From contig NZ_BSDR01000001.1 of NCBI RefSeq assembly GCF_027925305.1, positions 1,515,001-1,579,000 of the forward strand: 64,000 nucleotides of DNA, in the 5' to 3' direction. The notes under the pieces were generated by a model. It saw only the letters and a list, made by a program, of their open reading frames with translations. It was not told the DNA's origin and ran no database searches. Shown in pieces: positions 54,361-63,643 of the stretch (positions are counted from its first letter, which is position 1; each line of letters opens with the position of its first letter). The translations under genes and the position numbers were made by a program. Source of the stretch: Desulforhabdus amnigena. GTDB taxonomy: Bacteria; Desulfobacterota; Syntrophobacteria; Syntrophobacterales; Syntrophobacteraceae.

Positions 54361-54720
54361 CTAAAAATACTTTTCCTCGATTTCGATTTTCGCTTCTCTC
54401 AATCGACCGTAATCCAGCTTCAACCTTTCATTGGCAATGTTTTTCTCCAATTTGATTGTATCCAGAGGTTCTCCCAGGAAGCCGAGCAAATAGGGTTTTG
54501 AAACTTTGTACACGTCTTCCCCGACCCTGAAGACATAATCACCTATCAACATGTATGCATCGATTTCAGTGCTGGTATCTTCCGTCGTTTCCGGATGTAC
54601 CTTCTGCTTGACAGTCACCTTGCGTAATTCGATGTCAGCCTGAACTTTTTTGCCTTCCTTGGAAACGAGAATAAAATCCTCTAAGCGCTGAAAACCTGTT
54701 TTTTCAATAACTTCTGCCAT
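54361..54720 (-). CDS. hypothetical protein, 119 residues
   Basis: I do not recognise this soluble, charged protein. It starts MAEVIEKTGFQRLEDFILVS, continues ADIELRKVTVKQKVHPETTE and YMLIGDYVFRVGEDVYKVSK, and ends with a helical tail (ANERLKLDYGRLREAKIEIE). AGGAGG precedes the ATG at 54720. It lies 70 bases downstream of the CBS gene on the same strand, so they may share a transcript. Confidence 0.72.
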   Translation of the reverse strand: MAEVIEKTGFQRLEDFILVSKEGKKVQADIELRKVTVKQKVHPETTEDTSTEIDAYMLIGDYVFRVGEDVYKVSKPYLLGFLGEPLDTIKLEKNIANERLKLDYGRLREAKIEIEEKYF

Positions 54721-54790
54721 CTTAAGAAACCTCCTGCGGTTTTTTCCTCTGACCGCTTCCAGCATGTGAACCGCGAACGCGGGTTCCACT

Positions 54791-55192
54791 TTACATGTAG
54801 GCCACGAACTCGGGTTCCAGGAGACCCTTCAGGATATCGCACCGGGCCACAACTCCCACCAGCTTGTCATTTCTGGTAACAGGGAGACGGATGACATTCT
54901 TTTCCTTCAAAATCTTAATGGCTTCTGTGATAGGGGTATCGGCATCGACTGTGAGAGGGTCTCGGCTCATGATGTCCTCCGCCGTAGTTTTCGCAAGCTC
55001 CTTATCCTCTAAGACAGCCTCCAACAGATCGAGCTCTGTAATCAACCCTATCACTTTTCCTTCATCGTCAGTCACGGGCATGCCACTGTAAAGGCCCGTA
55101 AGGAGCTGCATGGCAATATCCCGAGCCGAGGCATTTTTTCTGGCGGATATTACCGGTCTTACCATGACATCGGATACCTTCAAGTCTTTCAT
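54791..55192 (-). CDS. tandem CBS-domain protein
   Basis: A 133-residue protein consisting of two CBS motifs (KVSDVMVRPVISARKNASAR, GMPVTDDEGKVIGLITELDL; then AEDIMSRDPLTVDADTPITE, RLPVTRNDKLVGVVARCDIL). Such stand-alone pairs bind adenosyl nucleotides and regulate partners or act as energy sensors; the partner is unknown. I chose the ATG at 55192 (AAGGAGGGA upstream). The longer frame to 55294 lacks support. Confidence 0.93.
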   Translation of the reverse strand: MKDLKVSDVMVRPVISARKNASARDIAMQLLTGLYSGMPVTDDEGKVIGLITELDLLEAVLEDKELAKTTAEDIMSRDPLTVDADTPITEAIKILKEKNVIRLPVTRNDKLVGVVARCDILKGLLEPEFVAYM

Positions 55193-55283
55193 GACTGTCC
55201 CTCCTTTTTTAATGGGTGCAATGATGACGGCACTTCCCCTGGTATCTTTTCTGGTCTGCAAGATGTGATATATTTTCGTAAAG

Positions 55284-55616
55284 CTACTCTCCACCCGCAG
55301 CCGCGGAGTAAGCTTCTTTCATATAATCTGCTCCCGCCACGAGGACTTTGATTTTGGGAGCCCCCTCCAGGTAGGATGCCATTTCATCTTCCAGCTTGCG
55401 CCGCTCCTCGCTATTTGCCCATTTTTCCCAATCTTTTACAGAAGACCAAACCGAAAGCACCACTACCTCACGAGGATCTTCCTTGTTGACGAAAGTTTCT
55501 CCCCGTACATACCCCCTCTGCTGCATAGCCTTGATTCTGAAGTTGAGAATCGCCTGCAAATGTTCTGGATAGGGAGATCCTTTGAATTTCCTCTCGATCA
55601 GTACGTGGACATTCAT
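55284..55616 (-). CDS. ABM-domain (antibiotic biosynthesis monooxygenase-like) protein
   Basis: A 110-residue dimeric alpha+beta-barrel protein of the ABM superfamily, with MNVHVLIERKFKGSPYPEHL, NFRIKAMQQRGYVRGETFVN and REVVVLSVWSSVKDWEKWAN. Members include small oxygenases and haem-degrading proteins, but many have no known activity. A good ribosome-binding site (GGAGGAC) lies upstream. It ends about 90 bases before the CBS gene and may be in the same operon. Confidence 0.85.
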   Translation of the reverse strand: MNVHVLIERKFKGSPYPEHLQAILNFRIKAMQQRGYVRGETFVNKEDPREVVVLSVWSSVKDWEKWANSEERRKLEDEMASYLEGAPKIKVLVAGADYMKEAYSAAAGGE

Positions 55617-56031
55617 GACGTCCTCCTTTTCATAGAATTGTTAACTCCTCCTTGTATTATCCCACCGACCCAAATCTTTTTCCCTGCCAAAACGGAAAGA
55701 GCTTCGGTGAAGCAACGATCTCCAATAAAAGCAAAGGGCTACATAAAAAAACCCTGCCAATCCGTTTGAAGAATGGAATCGAGTCGCTCATTGCAGAAAT
55801 TCAAAGGGAGTGTGATCGTCAAGGGAAATCTCATGAAAAGATAAACAAATGAGTAGTGATTTCTTAACATTTCCGTTTCCCATGTCTTGCATGCGGTCTG
55901 AAATATCGTAGAGTTTCTACTCAAGTATCTATCTCATCAGTTAATGTGGTCAATGGGTATTGTCAATTGGGAAGGCCACAGACAAACAGTCATTGCAAGA
56001 TTTTTGTGATGCGGCTCAACCTGCAGATAGT
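55617..56031. other. gene-poor region
   Basis: About 415 A+T-rich bases. A 66-codon plus-strand frame ending at 55852 (CDRQGKSHEKINK) has no start context or homology that I can support. No RNA gene or repeat stands out. Confidence 0.4.
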
Positions 56032-56961
56032 TCAGGATAAAAGAGGGGCAAGTCCGGGAAGTTGATTCTTGACAAGCCCCAGGTTTTCTACTCCCAGGGC
56101 AGGTCGACGGGTGCAGCCGCTTACCGCCTGGGAAATTCGCCACTCATCCCGCAGTTTGAAATCGCTGGTTCCATTGGGGGCCTGTACTGCGCGAAAAGTC
56201 AGATTTTTGCCGTCGACCGATACTTCCACGATGGTCTGACGGTGATCGCTGTGCGACACCCTTCCCGCATTGCCCGCATTGATCAGATAAATCCCTCCCA
56301 GATCATTGGGAATGCGCCGCCAGTGGTACACATGGGTATGCCCGACAAAGACCGCTTTGACCTTGTCTCTATGCTTGAGCAGCATGCTCCAGAAGGGGTC
56401 TGTTTCGGGATCGTCGGGAATATAGGGTTCGTGATAGGTCACAAAGATGTGTTCGGCATTTTGAGCGGATGCGATGGAATCTTCGACCCAGCGAATCATT
56501 TCGATATTATTGAAAGATCGGGCAAAGCGGGAATACTGGTCCAGCACGATCAACCGCACATTTTTCCAATCCGCGTAATAATTGATGCTTTTGGAATCAT
56601 ACATTTTGACACTTTTGCCGAGGGCCGGAATCATTTTTTTCAGCAAATACTCCACATCATCGGCATTTTCGTGGTTTCCTCGAACGGGAAAGAATGGGGG
56701 GGCTTTTTCTTTGAAGACCTGCCGGTAGATCTCATCATTCTTGGCGACGGGACTCAGATCGCCGACAGCGAGCACAAAGTCTATGGGAGAAAACGCATGA
56801 TCCGGATTGACCGTCATGTTTTGAATTTCCTCCAACACATTGCGATAAGAGGCGAAAGCCGATCGGTTATCGGCAACGACGGCAAAACTCCATTTCTCGG
56901 CAAAAGCCGGAACAGAGAAAAACAAAAGTGCCAAGACAATCGAAAGACTTCTTCTCATCAT
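56032..56961 (-). CDS. secreted calcineurin-like metallophosphoesterase
   Basis: A 309-residue exported phosphoesterase. The signal peptide is MMRRSLSIVLALLFFSVPAFA, followed by the metallophosphoesterase motifs AVVADNRSAF (D-x-H replaced by D-N), LAVGDLSP (GD), PVRGNHENADD (GNH), TYHEPY and VGHTHVYHW (GHxH). The first metal ligand pair looks altered. The ATG pair at 56958-56961 follows AAAGGAAT. The substrate is unknown; the periplasm is the likely site of action. Confidence 0.9.
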   Translation of the reverse strand: MMRRSLSIVLALLFFSVPAFAEKWSFAVVADNRSAFASYRNVLEEIQNMTVNPDHAFSPIDFVLAVGDLSPVAKNDEIYRQVFKEKAPPFFPVRGNHENADDVEYLLKKMIPALGKSVKMYDSKSINYYADWKNVRLIVLDQYSRFARSFNNIEMIRWVEDSIASAQNAEHIFVTYHEPYIPDDPETDPFWSMLLKHRDKVKAVFVGHTHVYHWRRIPNDLGGIYLINAGNAGRVSHSDHRQTIVEVSVDGKNLTFRAVQAPNGTSDFKLRDEWRISQAVSGCTRRPALGVENLGLVKNQLPGLAPLLS

Positions 56962-57190
56962 TGATTCCTTTCTTTCACATCGAACATACCAGCAAAAATC
57001 ATAAAATCTCTTTTTCTCCAAACTCTGCGAAAACATCGGTTCCCATCCGATCCATTGGTGGATTCTTGGATTCATTGCATTTTGAAGTTCACATTTGGGT
57101 TTGAATGATTATTATTATATTACCTTTGAAATAAATATCGTCGCAATGTCCTTTGGAGAGCTGAATTCTAAGTCGAGAGGAGAAAGCAAG

Positions 57191-57370
57191 ATGGCGGAAA
57201 AAAAAGAGGTATGTACCTGTACGAAATGCGGCAACGAAGCTGAAATGACGATAACCTGCCAGTTGATAGAAGTGGAAGAAGAAGGCAAAATCAAAAAGAA
57301 ACAAAAAGAAACCAGAACCTGTAGCGTTTGCGGCAATGAAGCCGACATGATCATCGACTTTGAGCAATAA
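57191..57370 (+). CDS. 59-residue Cys4 zinc-ribbon protein
   Basis: A very small protein with two CxxC pairs (CTKCGNEAEM and CSVCGNEADM), internally repeated, separated by an acidic-basic Lys/Glu stretch. It is most simply a duplicated zinc ribbon. AGAGGAGA lies upstream of the ATG. The nearby strong terminator (57404-57444) supports its being a real transcription unit. No known family is recognised. Confidence 0.75.
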   Translation: MAEKKEVCTCTKCGNEAEMTITCQLIEVEEEGKIKKKQKETRTCSVCGNEADMIIDFEQ

Positions 57371-57403
57371 CGACAGAATTCCATACAATATAAGACGCCT
57401 TCA

Positions 57404-57444
57404 AGAACACCTGGAAGATCCTTTTCAGGTGTTCTCTCGTTTTA
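57404..57444 (+). terminator. rho-independent terminator
   Basis: AGAACACCTG and CAGGTGTTCT form a perfect 10-bp stem with a 12-base loop, followed by a T-rich stretch (CTCGTTTTATT). It lies 33 bases after the zinc-ribbon gene. Confidence 0.82.
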
Positions 57445-57502
57445 TTCCCTTCGCGTTCCGTCTGGAGGCAAGAAAACGCACCAGCTTCAGAACCTATGCA
57501 AT

Positions 57503-58180
57503 CTACGGCTTGCAAATCTTACAGGGGCTGTAACCTTCCCGCAAGGCCGCATTGCGGCTCCAGAACCGAGCGGTGCATTGCTTGCAATTGTAGTGTGGGC
57601 AGCCCCGCTTATGGAAAATACGAGTCGAGGTGTTTCCATGGTAAGGCGCAAACGCCCCCAATAAACTCTTATGATCGGATTCAGGATTGGACGCAGCCGG
57701 TTTTTCCTCATGCCTGTATTCCCAGGGAGGAATGGGATTCTTTGATGCCCAAAGCCCCCGTTTGTTGCGCCTGGCTTCTTCCTGAAGATCGAACCACTTT
57801 TCGCAAAAGGGCTTCCTGCAATACTGAGGATAAACCCACGCAAGACCCGCTTTGACCAGTTCTTCGTTGAGGAGCCGTCCCCCTACCGACACCATCCCCA
57901 CGGTGCGCCCATATTGATCCCTATCCACGGGCTCGATTTTCAATTCCTTTCCCGACAGGAAACTCGTAGTAAACTCTTTCGCCTCGTCATGAAAATCCTG
58001 CTTCCATTCGGGAGCATCGATGCCATAAAGTCTGACCCCTATTTCCCCGAATTGATAATGCAGTATGAAAGAATCGCCATCCTTCACTTCGACTCTGCCC
58101 TTTTCTCCCCAGCCCCGGCAAAGAGAAGGGATAAGAAAAAGAAGGAAAATCAGGAGACCTATCCTTGTTTGAATCTTCAT
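57503..58180 (-). CDS. secreted thermonuclease (SNase)-family protein with Cys-rich tail
   Basis: A 225-residue exported nuclease. A signal-like segment (IGLLIFLLFLIPSLCRGWG) precedes the SNase domain: DGDSFILHYQFGEIGVRLYG, IDAPEW, then DRDQYGRTVGMV and NEELVKAGLAWVYP. The two key Arg and Asp/Glu positions are present in form RLYGIDAPE and DQYGRT. The C-terminal 45 residues add a Cys/His module (HKRGCPHYNCKQCTARF, GYSPCKICKP), similar to metal-binding Ada-type tails. The start at 58180 is chosen by the signal peptide; the longer frame is not supported. Confidence 0.88.
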   Translation of the reverse strand: MKIQTRIGLLIFLLFLIPSLCRGWGEKGRVEVKDGDSFILHYQFGEIGVRLYGIDAPEWKQDFHDEAKEFTTSFLSGKELKIEPVDRDQYGRTVGMVSVGGRLLNEELVKAGLAWVYPQYCRKPFCEKWFDLQEEARRNKRGLWASKNPIPPWEYRHEEKPAASNPESDHKSLLGAFAPYHGNTSTRIFHKRGCPHYNCKQCTARFWSRNAALREGYSPCKICKP

Positions 58181-58384
58181 ATCTTCAACTATCCTTTTGT
58201 TCGCCGGCGAAAACGTTCCACCGCAGTTTGAGAATGACAAGAATCCTCTCAAAGGTTAGAAAATACGGATAGCGTCTATTTTAAGCCTCGCTTCGGAAAA
58301 CGGAAAGCAGGGGTTTTTATGACAATAGGATATTTTTCTGATAATTGCCCGAAGAGCTCACATTCTGAAAAGGTTGGCAGAGAA

Positions 58385-58630
58385 ATGAAAATCTATGTTT
58401 GGCGGCACAGCAAGAAGTTCTCCAGTTGGTCGATGTTCGATGAACCTCACATCTTCAAGGACAATTACATGCAGGCGGAAGTGGTCATTCTGGCCACGTC
58501 CAAGGAGGAAGCGCTGGAAATGCTGAAAAGCGACGACCGCTGGAACATCGATGAACTGCAAAGGATCGAACCCATGGTTTTCGACCTGGATCGTCCGGCG
58601 GTGATCAGTAAACTGGTGAGTTTCAGCTGA
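58385..58630 (+). CDS. hypothetical protein, 81 residues
   Basis: A small protein beginning MKIYVWRHSKKFSSWSMFDE, with EALEMLKSDDRWNIDELQRI and ending DRPAVISKLVSFS. I cannot name the family, but the MKIYVWRHSxKFSSWSM start looks conserved rather than random. An upstream ATG at 58319 would add 22 residues; the ribosome-binding site favours neither strongly. Confidence 0.7.
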   Translation: MKIYVWRHSKKFSSWSMFDEPHIFKDNYMQAEVVILATSKEEALEMLKSDDRWNIDELQRIEPMVFDLDRPAVISKLVSFS

Positions 58631-58812
58631 AAGCGTTTCTCTCGCATGACTTTCGGAAAGCAATGGCTCTGCTGCCTGGAAGGTTTATTGCAAAGATCTC
58701 CTGAAAACCGGCAGGACGACTGCCCCTCTTTGAACGCTCTTTCAAGGCTCCATGGCGCATGGTCATGAGGGGGATACATCCGGTGCAGAACATCCATTGG
58801 AAGGAAAAACCG

Positions 58813-61164
58813 ATGAAACGAATTTGCATGAAATTTGCGCTGATTGTCCTTGGATTCCTGGCATTTCCGACAAACGCCGATGCGGGTGAAGCGCAAAACC
58901 CCGCAGATAAAACCCTCTCACCCTATTTTTTCGTCAAAAGCGAAGATCCCACAGCGGACCAGCTGCCCCTTCAATCCACATCCGTTCAGGTGGACATCGC
59001 CGGTGTCATCGCCGACGTCAAAGTGACTCAGGTTTATAAGAACGAAGGGAAAAAGGCTCTCGAAGCCCTGTACGTTTTTCCGGCTTCCACGAAGGCTGCC
59101 GTCTACGGCATGAAAATGACCCTCGGGGAGCGTACCATCACGGCACAAATCAGAGAGCGTGAAGCGGCGCGCCGGGAGTATGAGGAAGCCAAACAGGCGG
59201 GCAAGAGCGCCTCGCTTCTGGAGGAGCAGCGGCCCAACGTCTTCCAGATGAATGTCGCCAATATTTTGCCCGGAGATGTCATCAAGGTGGAAATGAGCTA
59301 CACCGAATTCCTCAATCCCACTGATGGAGTCTATGAATTCATCTATCCCACCGTGGTCGGTCCCCGCTATGCCAATCAGCCGGAAGCCACAGCCCCATCC
59401 TCGGAAAAGTGGGTAAAAACCCCCTATCTCCACCAGGGAGAACCGCCCACCTATTCTTTCGACATCCAGGTGAACCTCTCCACAGGAATGCCCCTCCAGG
59501 ATGTCACCTGCCCTTCCCACAAGGTCACGACCCAGTTTGACGGCCCGGCTCTGGCCACCGTCAAACTGGCTGAAAACATGTCATCTTCCGGGAACCGGGA
59601 TTTCATTTTGAAGTACAAGCTGGCCGGGGAAAAGATTGCTTCGGGTCTTCTTCTCTACAAGGGCGAAACGGAGAATTTTTTCCTGCTCATGCTGCAGCCG
59701 CCCCAACGCATCAAGACCGAAGAGATCCCACCCCGCGAGTTCATTTTCATCGTCGATGTATCGGGCTCCATGCATGGGTTCCCCCTGGACATCTCCAAAA
59801 AGCTCATGAAGGACCTTCTCGGACACCTCCGCCCCACAGACAGGTTCAATGTGCTGCTCTTCTCCGGCGGTTCCAGGGTCATGGCGGATGGGTCACTGCC
59901 TGCGACTCCTGAAAACATCGAGCGCGCCATCCGTATCCTCGACGAAGAACGGGGCGGGGGTGGAACCGAACTTCTTCCCGCCCTTCAGCGCGCTCTGGCC
60001 CTGCCCAAAGCGGAAGGCTCCGCGCGTTCCGTCGTCGTCGTCACGGATGGATACGTAAACGTTGAAACACAAAGCTTCGATTTGATTCGAAACAACCTGG
60101 GAAAAGCCAATCTGTTCGCCTTTGGAATCGGTTCCAGTGTCAACCGTTTCATCATTGAAGGGATGGCTCGGGCAGGGATGGGAGAACCCTTCATCGTGAC
60201 CAGGCCGGATGAGGCCTCCAGCCAGGCCGAAAAATTCCGCAAGTATATCGAATCGCCGTTGCTGACGGGAATTCGTCTGGATTTCGGCGGCTTCAATGTG
60301 TATGACACAGAACCTTCGAACATCCCCGATGTGCTCGCTGAGCGCCCGGTGACGGTTTTCGGCAAATGGCGGGGTCTGCCCCGCGGAGAGGTTGTTCTGG
60401 AAGGCAGGGCGGGCCGGGAGGAATTTCGGCAGAAAGTGGATGTCGGTGCGGTCAATCCCTTGGAAGTCAATGCACCACTGCGTTACCTCTGGGCCAGAGA
60501 GCGGATCGCCACGCTATCGGACTACAATCACCTTCAGCCGGACGATGACCGTATAGCGGAAGTCAAAGAACTGGGTCTGAAATATCACCTGCTCACCCCC
60601 TACACTTCCTTTGTCGCAGTGGACACCCTGGTTCGCCGTAAAGACGGCGAAGTGACGACCGTCCAGCAACCGCTCCCCCTGCCCGAAGGAGTTTCGGACT
60701 ACGCGGTCGGCAATGAGGGTCCAGGCGGCGCCCCGAGAAGCATGGCCCTTCGTGAGCAATATCCCATCCGTCCGCTTCCCCCTCCCACATCGGATGTGGA
60801 TAAAAGTGGCGAGAAAACCGGGGAAGCCCGCATTTACGTTCAAGCCCACAGCGAAGAGATGACCGCAACGAAGGGATTGTCCAAAGAATCCGTTGAAAAG
60901 GTGATCGAGAAACATCTCCCTGAGATGGAGGGTTGTTACAGGAGTGCGTTGGCAAAACAGCCTGGACTTCAAGGAAAAATGACCCTGAAATTCGTGGTGG
61001 ATTCCAGGGGAAGGGTGAGAAAGGTCCGGATCGTTTCCAGCGGATGGGTTTCGAGGGAGTTTCAGACCTGCATCGAGAACCTGCTGAGGCAGTGGCGATT
61101 CCCTGCTCCCTCTTCAGTAAGCAAAGTGGAAATCATTTATCCGTTCACCTTCGGTGTCCGATAA
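58813..61164 (+). CDS. VIT-VWA protein with C-terminal AgmX/PglI domain
   Basis: A 783-residue exported protein. A signal peptide (MKFALIVLGFLAFPTNADAG) is followed by a VIT domain (VQVDIAGVIADVKVTQVYKN, then RREYEEAKQAGKSASLLEEQ and PGDVIKVEMSYTEFL), a VWA domain with MIDAS DVSGSM and the metal Thr/Asp loop TDGYVNVE, a spacer, and an AgmX/PglI-type C-terminus (MEGCYRSALAKQPGLQGKMT, GRVRKVRIVSSGW, CIENLLRQWRFPAP). The latter is common in myxobacterial gliding and adhesion proteins. Probably a surface or periplasmic complex component. Confidence 0.92.
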   Translation: MKRICMKFALIVLGFLAFPTNADAGEAQNPADKTLSPYFFVKSEDPTADQLPLQSTSVQVDIAGVIADVKVTQVYKNEGKKALEALYVFPASTKAAVYGMKMTLGERTITAQIREREAARREYEEAKQAGKSASLLEEQRPNVFQMNVANILPGDVIKVEMSYTEFLNPTDGVYEFIYPTVVGPRYANQPEATAPSSEKWVKTPYLHQGEPPTYSFDIQVNLSTGMPLQDVTCPSHKVTTQFDGPALATVKLAENMSSSGNRDFILKYKLAGEKIASGLLLYKGETENFFLLMLQPPQRIKTEEIPPREFIFIVDVSGSMHGFPLDISKKLMKDLLGHLRPTDRFNVLLFSGGSRVMADGSLPATPENIERAIRILDEERGGGGTELLPALQRALALPKAEGSARSVVVVTDGYVNVETQSFDLIRNNLGKANLFAFGIGSSVNRFIIEGMARAGMGEPFIVTRPDEASSQAEKFRKYIESPLLTGIRLDFGGFNVYDTEPSNIPDVLAERPVTVFGKWRGLPRGEVVLEGRAGREEFRQKVDVGAVNPLEVNAPLRYLWARERIATLSDYNHLQPDDDRIAEVKELGLKYHLLTPYTSFVAVDTLVRRKDGEVTTVQQPLPLPEGVSDYAVGNEGPGGAPRSMALREQYPIRPLPPPTSDVDKSGEKTGEARIYVQAHSEEMTATKGLSKESVEKVIEKHLPEMEGCYRSALAKQPGLQGKMTLKFVVDSRGRVRKVRIVSSGWVSREFQTCIENLLRQWRFPAPSSVSKVEIIYPFTFGVR

Positions 61165-61240
61165 GACTATGACCGTCTGGAGTCTGGCATGAACAAAAAC
61201 ACCGCACCTTTTTTTCCAAACTGACAGGAAGATTTTTCAA

Positions 61241-62506
61241 ATGCAAAACTGGCTCAAGGTATACGGCAATCGGCGAGTGCTCAGCCTGCTGGGCCTCGGC
61301 TTCTCTTCTGGACTCCCACTCGCCCTCACGGCATCCACGCTACAGGCCTGGATGGCGACCGAAAAAGTGGACCTTGCCCTCATCGGCATTTTTTCCCTGG
61401 TGGGGTTGCCGTATACCTTGAAGGTCCTCTGGGCACCCGTCATGGACCGCTTCACTCCCCCTTTCCTCGGCCGTCGCCGGGGCTGGATCGTTATCACACA
61501 AGTCCTCCTTGCCCTGGCTATCCTTGCCCTCAGCCTTGCTTCGCCGGCTTCCATGCCCTGGCTTGTGGCTTTTCTGGCTGTCATGATCGCCTTTTTCAGC
61601 TCGAGCCAGGACATCGTCGTGGATGCGTACCGTGCAGATGTCCTCCAGGAACGTGAATTGGGCGCAGGGGCCGCGACAACGGTTGTCGGATACCGCATCG
61701 CCCTCATCGTCTCGGGAGCCGTCGCCATGATCCTTTCCGATCATCTTCCCTGGCGGGCGGTGTATGGTCTCATGGCTGTCCTCATGCTCCTGAACGTCGC
61801 CTTTACCCTGGCGGCTCCGGAACCCGCCGAAAGGGTCGTACCACCCAAAACCATCAAAGAAGCCGTGTGGGGGCCGCTGGCTTCCTATTTTCGCCGCTCC
61901 GGCGCCGTGGAAATGCTCTGCTTCATCATGCTCTATAAACTGGGAGACGCCGTTGCGGGAGCCATGACCACCCCGTTCCTCCTGGATCTCGGATTCACTC
62001 GAACGGATGTGGGCACGGTAAACAAAGCCTTCGGGTTGATCAGCACGATCCTCGGAACGCTTGCGGGTGGAAGCATCATTGCAAAGATGGGAATCAACCG
62101 ATCCCTCTGGCTTTTTGCCTTTCTCCAGGCTTTTTCGAACCTGGCCTTCACGGGACTGGCCTTGGTGGGAAAAAGCTATGCCGTGATGGTAACCGCGATC
62201 GGCCTTGAGAACATTTGCGGCGGCATGGGCACGGCGGCATTCGTGGCTTTCATGATGAGCCTTTGCGACAAGCGGTTCACTGCCACGCAGTATGCCCTCC
62301 TCACCAGCTTTATGGCTGTCACCCGCGTTTTGGCTGGAGTCCCCACGGGATTCATGGTGAATTCCCTGGGGTGGGCCATGTTCTATTCCGTGAGTGTGTT
62401 GGGAGCGCTTCCCGGTATTCTGCTTCTTCCCCGCTTCGCTCCGTGGAATGGAGGAGAGGGAAGAGGCTATGGAGCAAAAGAGGTGGAACTGGTGATCAGT
62501 GAATGA
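61241..62506 (+). CDS. AmpG-like MFS permease
   Basis: A 421-residue 12-TM permease of the AmpG muropeptide-uptake group. It has GFSSGLPLALTASTLQAWMA, the loop VMDRFTPPFLGRRRGWIVIT (R-R-R-G-W), SSSQDIVVDAYRADVL and the second-half GLENICGGMGTAAFVAFMMS. It imports N-acetylglucosaminyl-anhydromuropeptides in known cases. It overlaps the convergent radical SAM gene by 11 bases at its end. Confidence 0.9.
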   Translation: MQNWLKVYGNRRVLSLLGLGFSSGLPLALTASTLQAWMATEKVDLALIGIFSLVGLPYTLKVLWAPVMDRFTPPFLGRRRGWIVITQVLLALAILALSLASPASMPWLVAFLAVMIAFFSSSQDIVVDAYRADVLQERELGAGAATTVVGYRIALIVSGAVAMILSDHLPWRAVYGLMAVLMLLNVAFTLAAPEPAERVVPPKTIKEAVWGPLASYFRRSGAVEMLCFIMLYKLGDAVAGAMTTPFLLDLGFTRTDVGTVNKAFGLISTILGTLAGGSIIAKMGINRSLWLFAFLQAFSNLAFTGLALVGKSYAVMVTAIGLENICGGMGTAAFVAFMMSLCDKRFTATQYALLTSFMAVTRVLAGVPTGFMVNSLGWAMFYSVSVLGALPGILLLPRFAPWNGGEGRGYGAKEVELVISE

Positions 62507-63632
62507 AATGACGATTTCCCAGCCGCACCCGCCGCAAACCGGCTTCTTTGGCCACCTTCAGGCAGGCTGCGGCCTGATCCCGCGAAGTCGTGGGAAAATC
62601 TTCCAAGCAAAACTGAGGGGTAAAAGCAAGCAAGGCATAGGGAATATCCGGATTGAGACTCGCGATGAAAGAAGCGATTTTGTAGACCTCTTCTTCTCCC
62701 ACATAACCCGGCACCAGGAGCGTGCTCGCCACCAAAAGCGGCGGTTCCGGCCGCAAAGGAACCCACTCGGCCAGGCAAGCAAAATTTTCCAGCACCTGCC
62801 GGTTGTCGCATCCGCACAGGGCCTCGTGGATATGAGGGTCCCACGCTTTTAAATCCGCTTTCACACACCCTCCGGATTCCAGGGAAAGACGCGCCATGGG
62901 TTTGAGCCAGGCAGGGTTCATGCTCAGATTGGTTTCCCAACAGATGCGCAGAATCCGATCCGGATGCCTTCGCCGCATCTCCTCCGAAACACGCAGCGCA
63001 TAGGGAAGCTGAGGTGTGGGGTCTCCACCGAAGAAGCAGACGCAACTGGTTTCATCGTTGACTTCATCGACCAGGGAATCGACGGAACGCCAGGTTCCCT
63101 TTGAGAGGCCGCTTCTCTTGAAAGACCAGTTCTGGCAGTAGAGGCAGTTGAAGTTACACCCTTCAAAAAACACGGCCAGATTATAGAATCCAACCTCCGT
63201 TCCACAATCATTGGCATACACTGGGTAGCCGGCTCCTGTTCCCCCAGGGCACACCCAGTCGGCCACACAGTTGGTGGGAAGAGGATCGTAGTAGCAGGAG
63301 ACACGCGCCCTGGAACGTCCGTCCAGGCGCAGGCTGTTTTTATCCCCCGTACGAATGCCGCAGTACCCCGAATCCTTCTCCCCCATGAGGCACTCGTGCG
63401 GACAGAGGCGGCAGGATATCCCCCGGAGATTTCGTGGCGGGTTCCTGGGAAGGTCGAATACCTGCCTCGAGCGTGAATGGATGGCGGCGATCCGCTCACG
63501 GCTCTCTTCCCACCGGTTCTTTATACAATCGGGACAGACCTCAAGGCTGTGCCCGATCCCGGAAAGCCGTGCTCCGCAAATGAGGCAAACAAATGTTCTA
63601 TTCCTGGACCTACCGCATCCCTTGATGAGCAT
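62496..63632 (-). CDS. radical SAM protein (PflA-like), second copy
   Basis: A 378-residue paralogue of the island radical SAM protein at 53034-54131. It has the same N-terminal Cys clusters (CLICGA, CPDC, CRLCPHEC, GYCGI), CNFNCLYCQNW, CFFGGDPTPQLPYA and the tail LVASTLLVPGYVGEEEV, with the same order and nearly the same length. It lies 11 bases downstream of hypE on the same strand, so it could be co-transcribed with hydrogenase maturation genes. Function unknown; a glycyl-radical activase is the nearest family relation. Confidence 0.9.
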   Translation of the reverse strand: MLIKGCGRSRNRTFVCLICGARLSGIGHSLEVCPDCIKNRWEESRERIAAIHSRSRQVFDLPRNPPRNLRGISCRLCPHECLMGEKDSGYCGIRTGDKNSLRLDGRSRARVSCYYDPLPTNCVADWVCPGGTGAGYPVYANDCGTEVGFYNLAVFFEGCNFNCLYCQNWSFKRSGLSKGTWRSVDSLVDEVNDETSCVCFFGGDPTPQLPYALRVSEEMRRRHPDRILRICWETNLSMNPAWLKPMARLSLESGGCVKADLKAWDPHIHEALCGCDNRQVLENFACLAEWVPLRPEPPLLVASTLLVPGYVGEEEVYKIASFIASLNPDIPYALLAFTPQFCLEDFPTTSRDQAAACLKVAKEAGLRRVRLGNRHFIH

Positions 63633-63643
63633 GGATTCTTACC

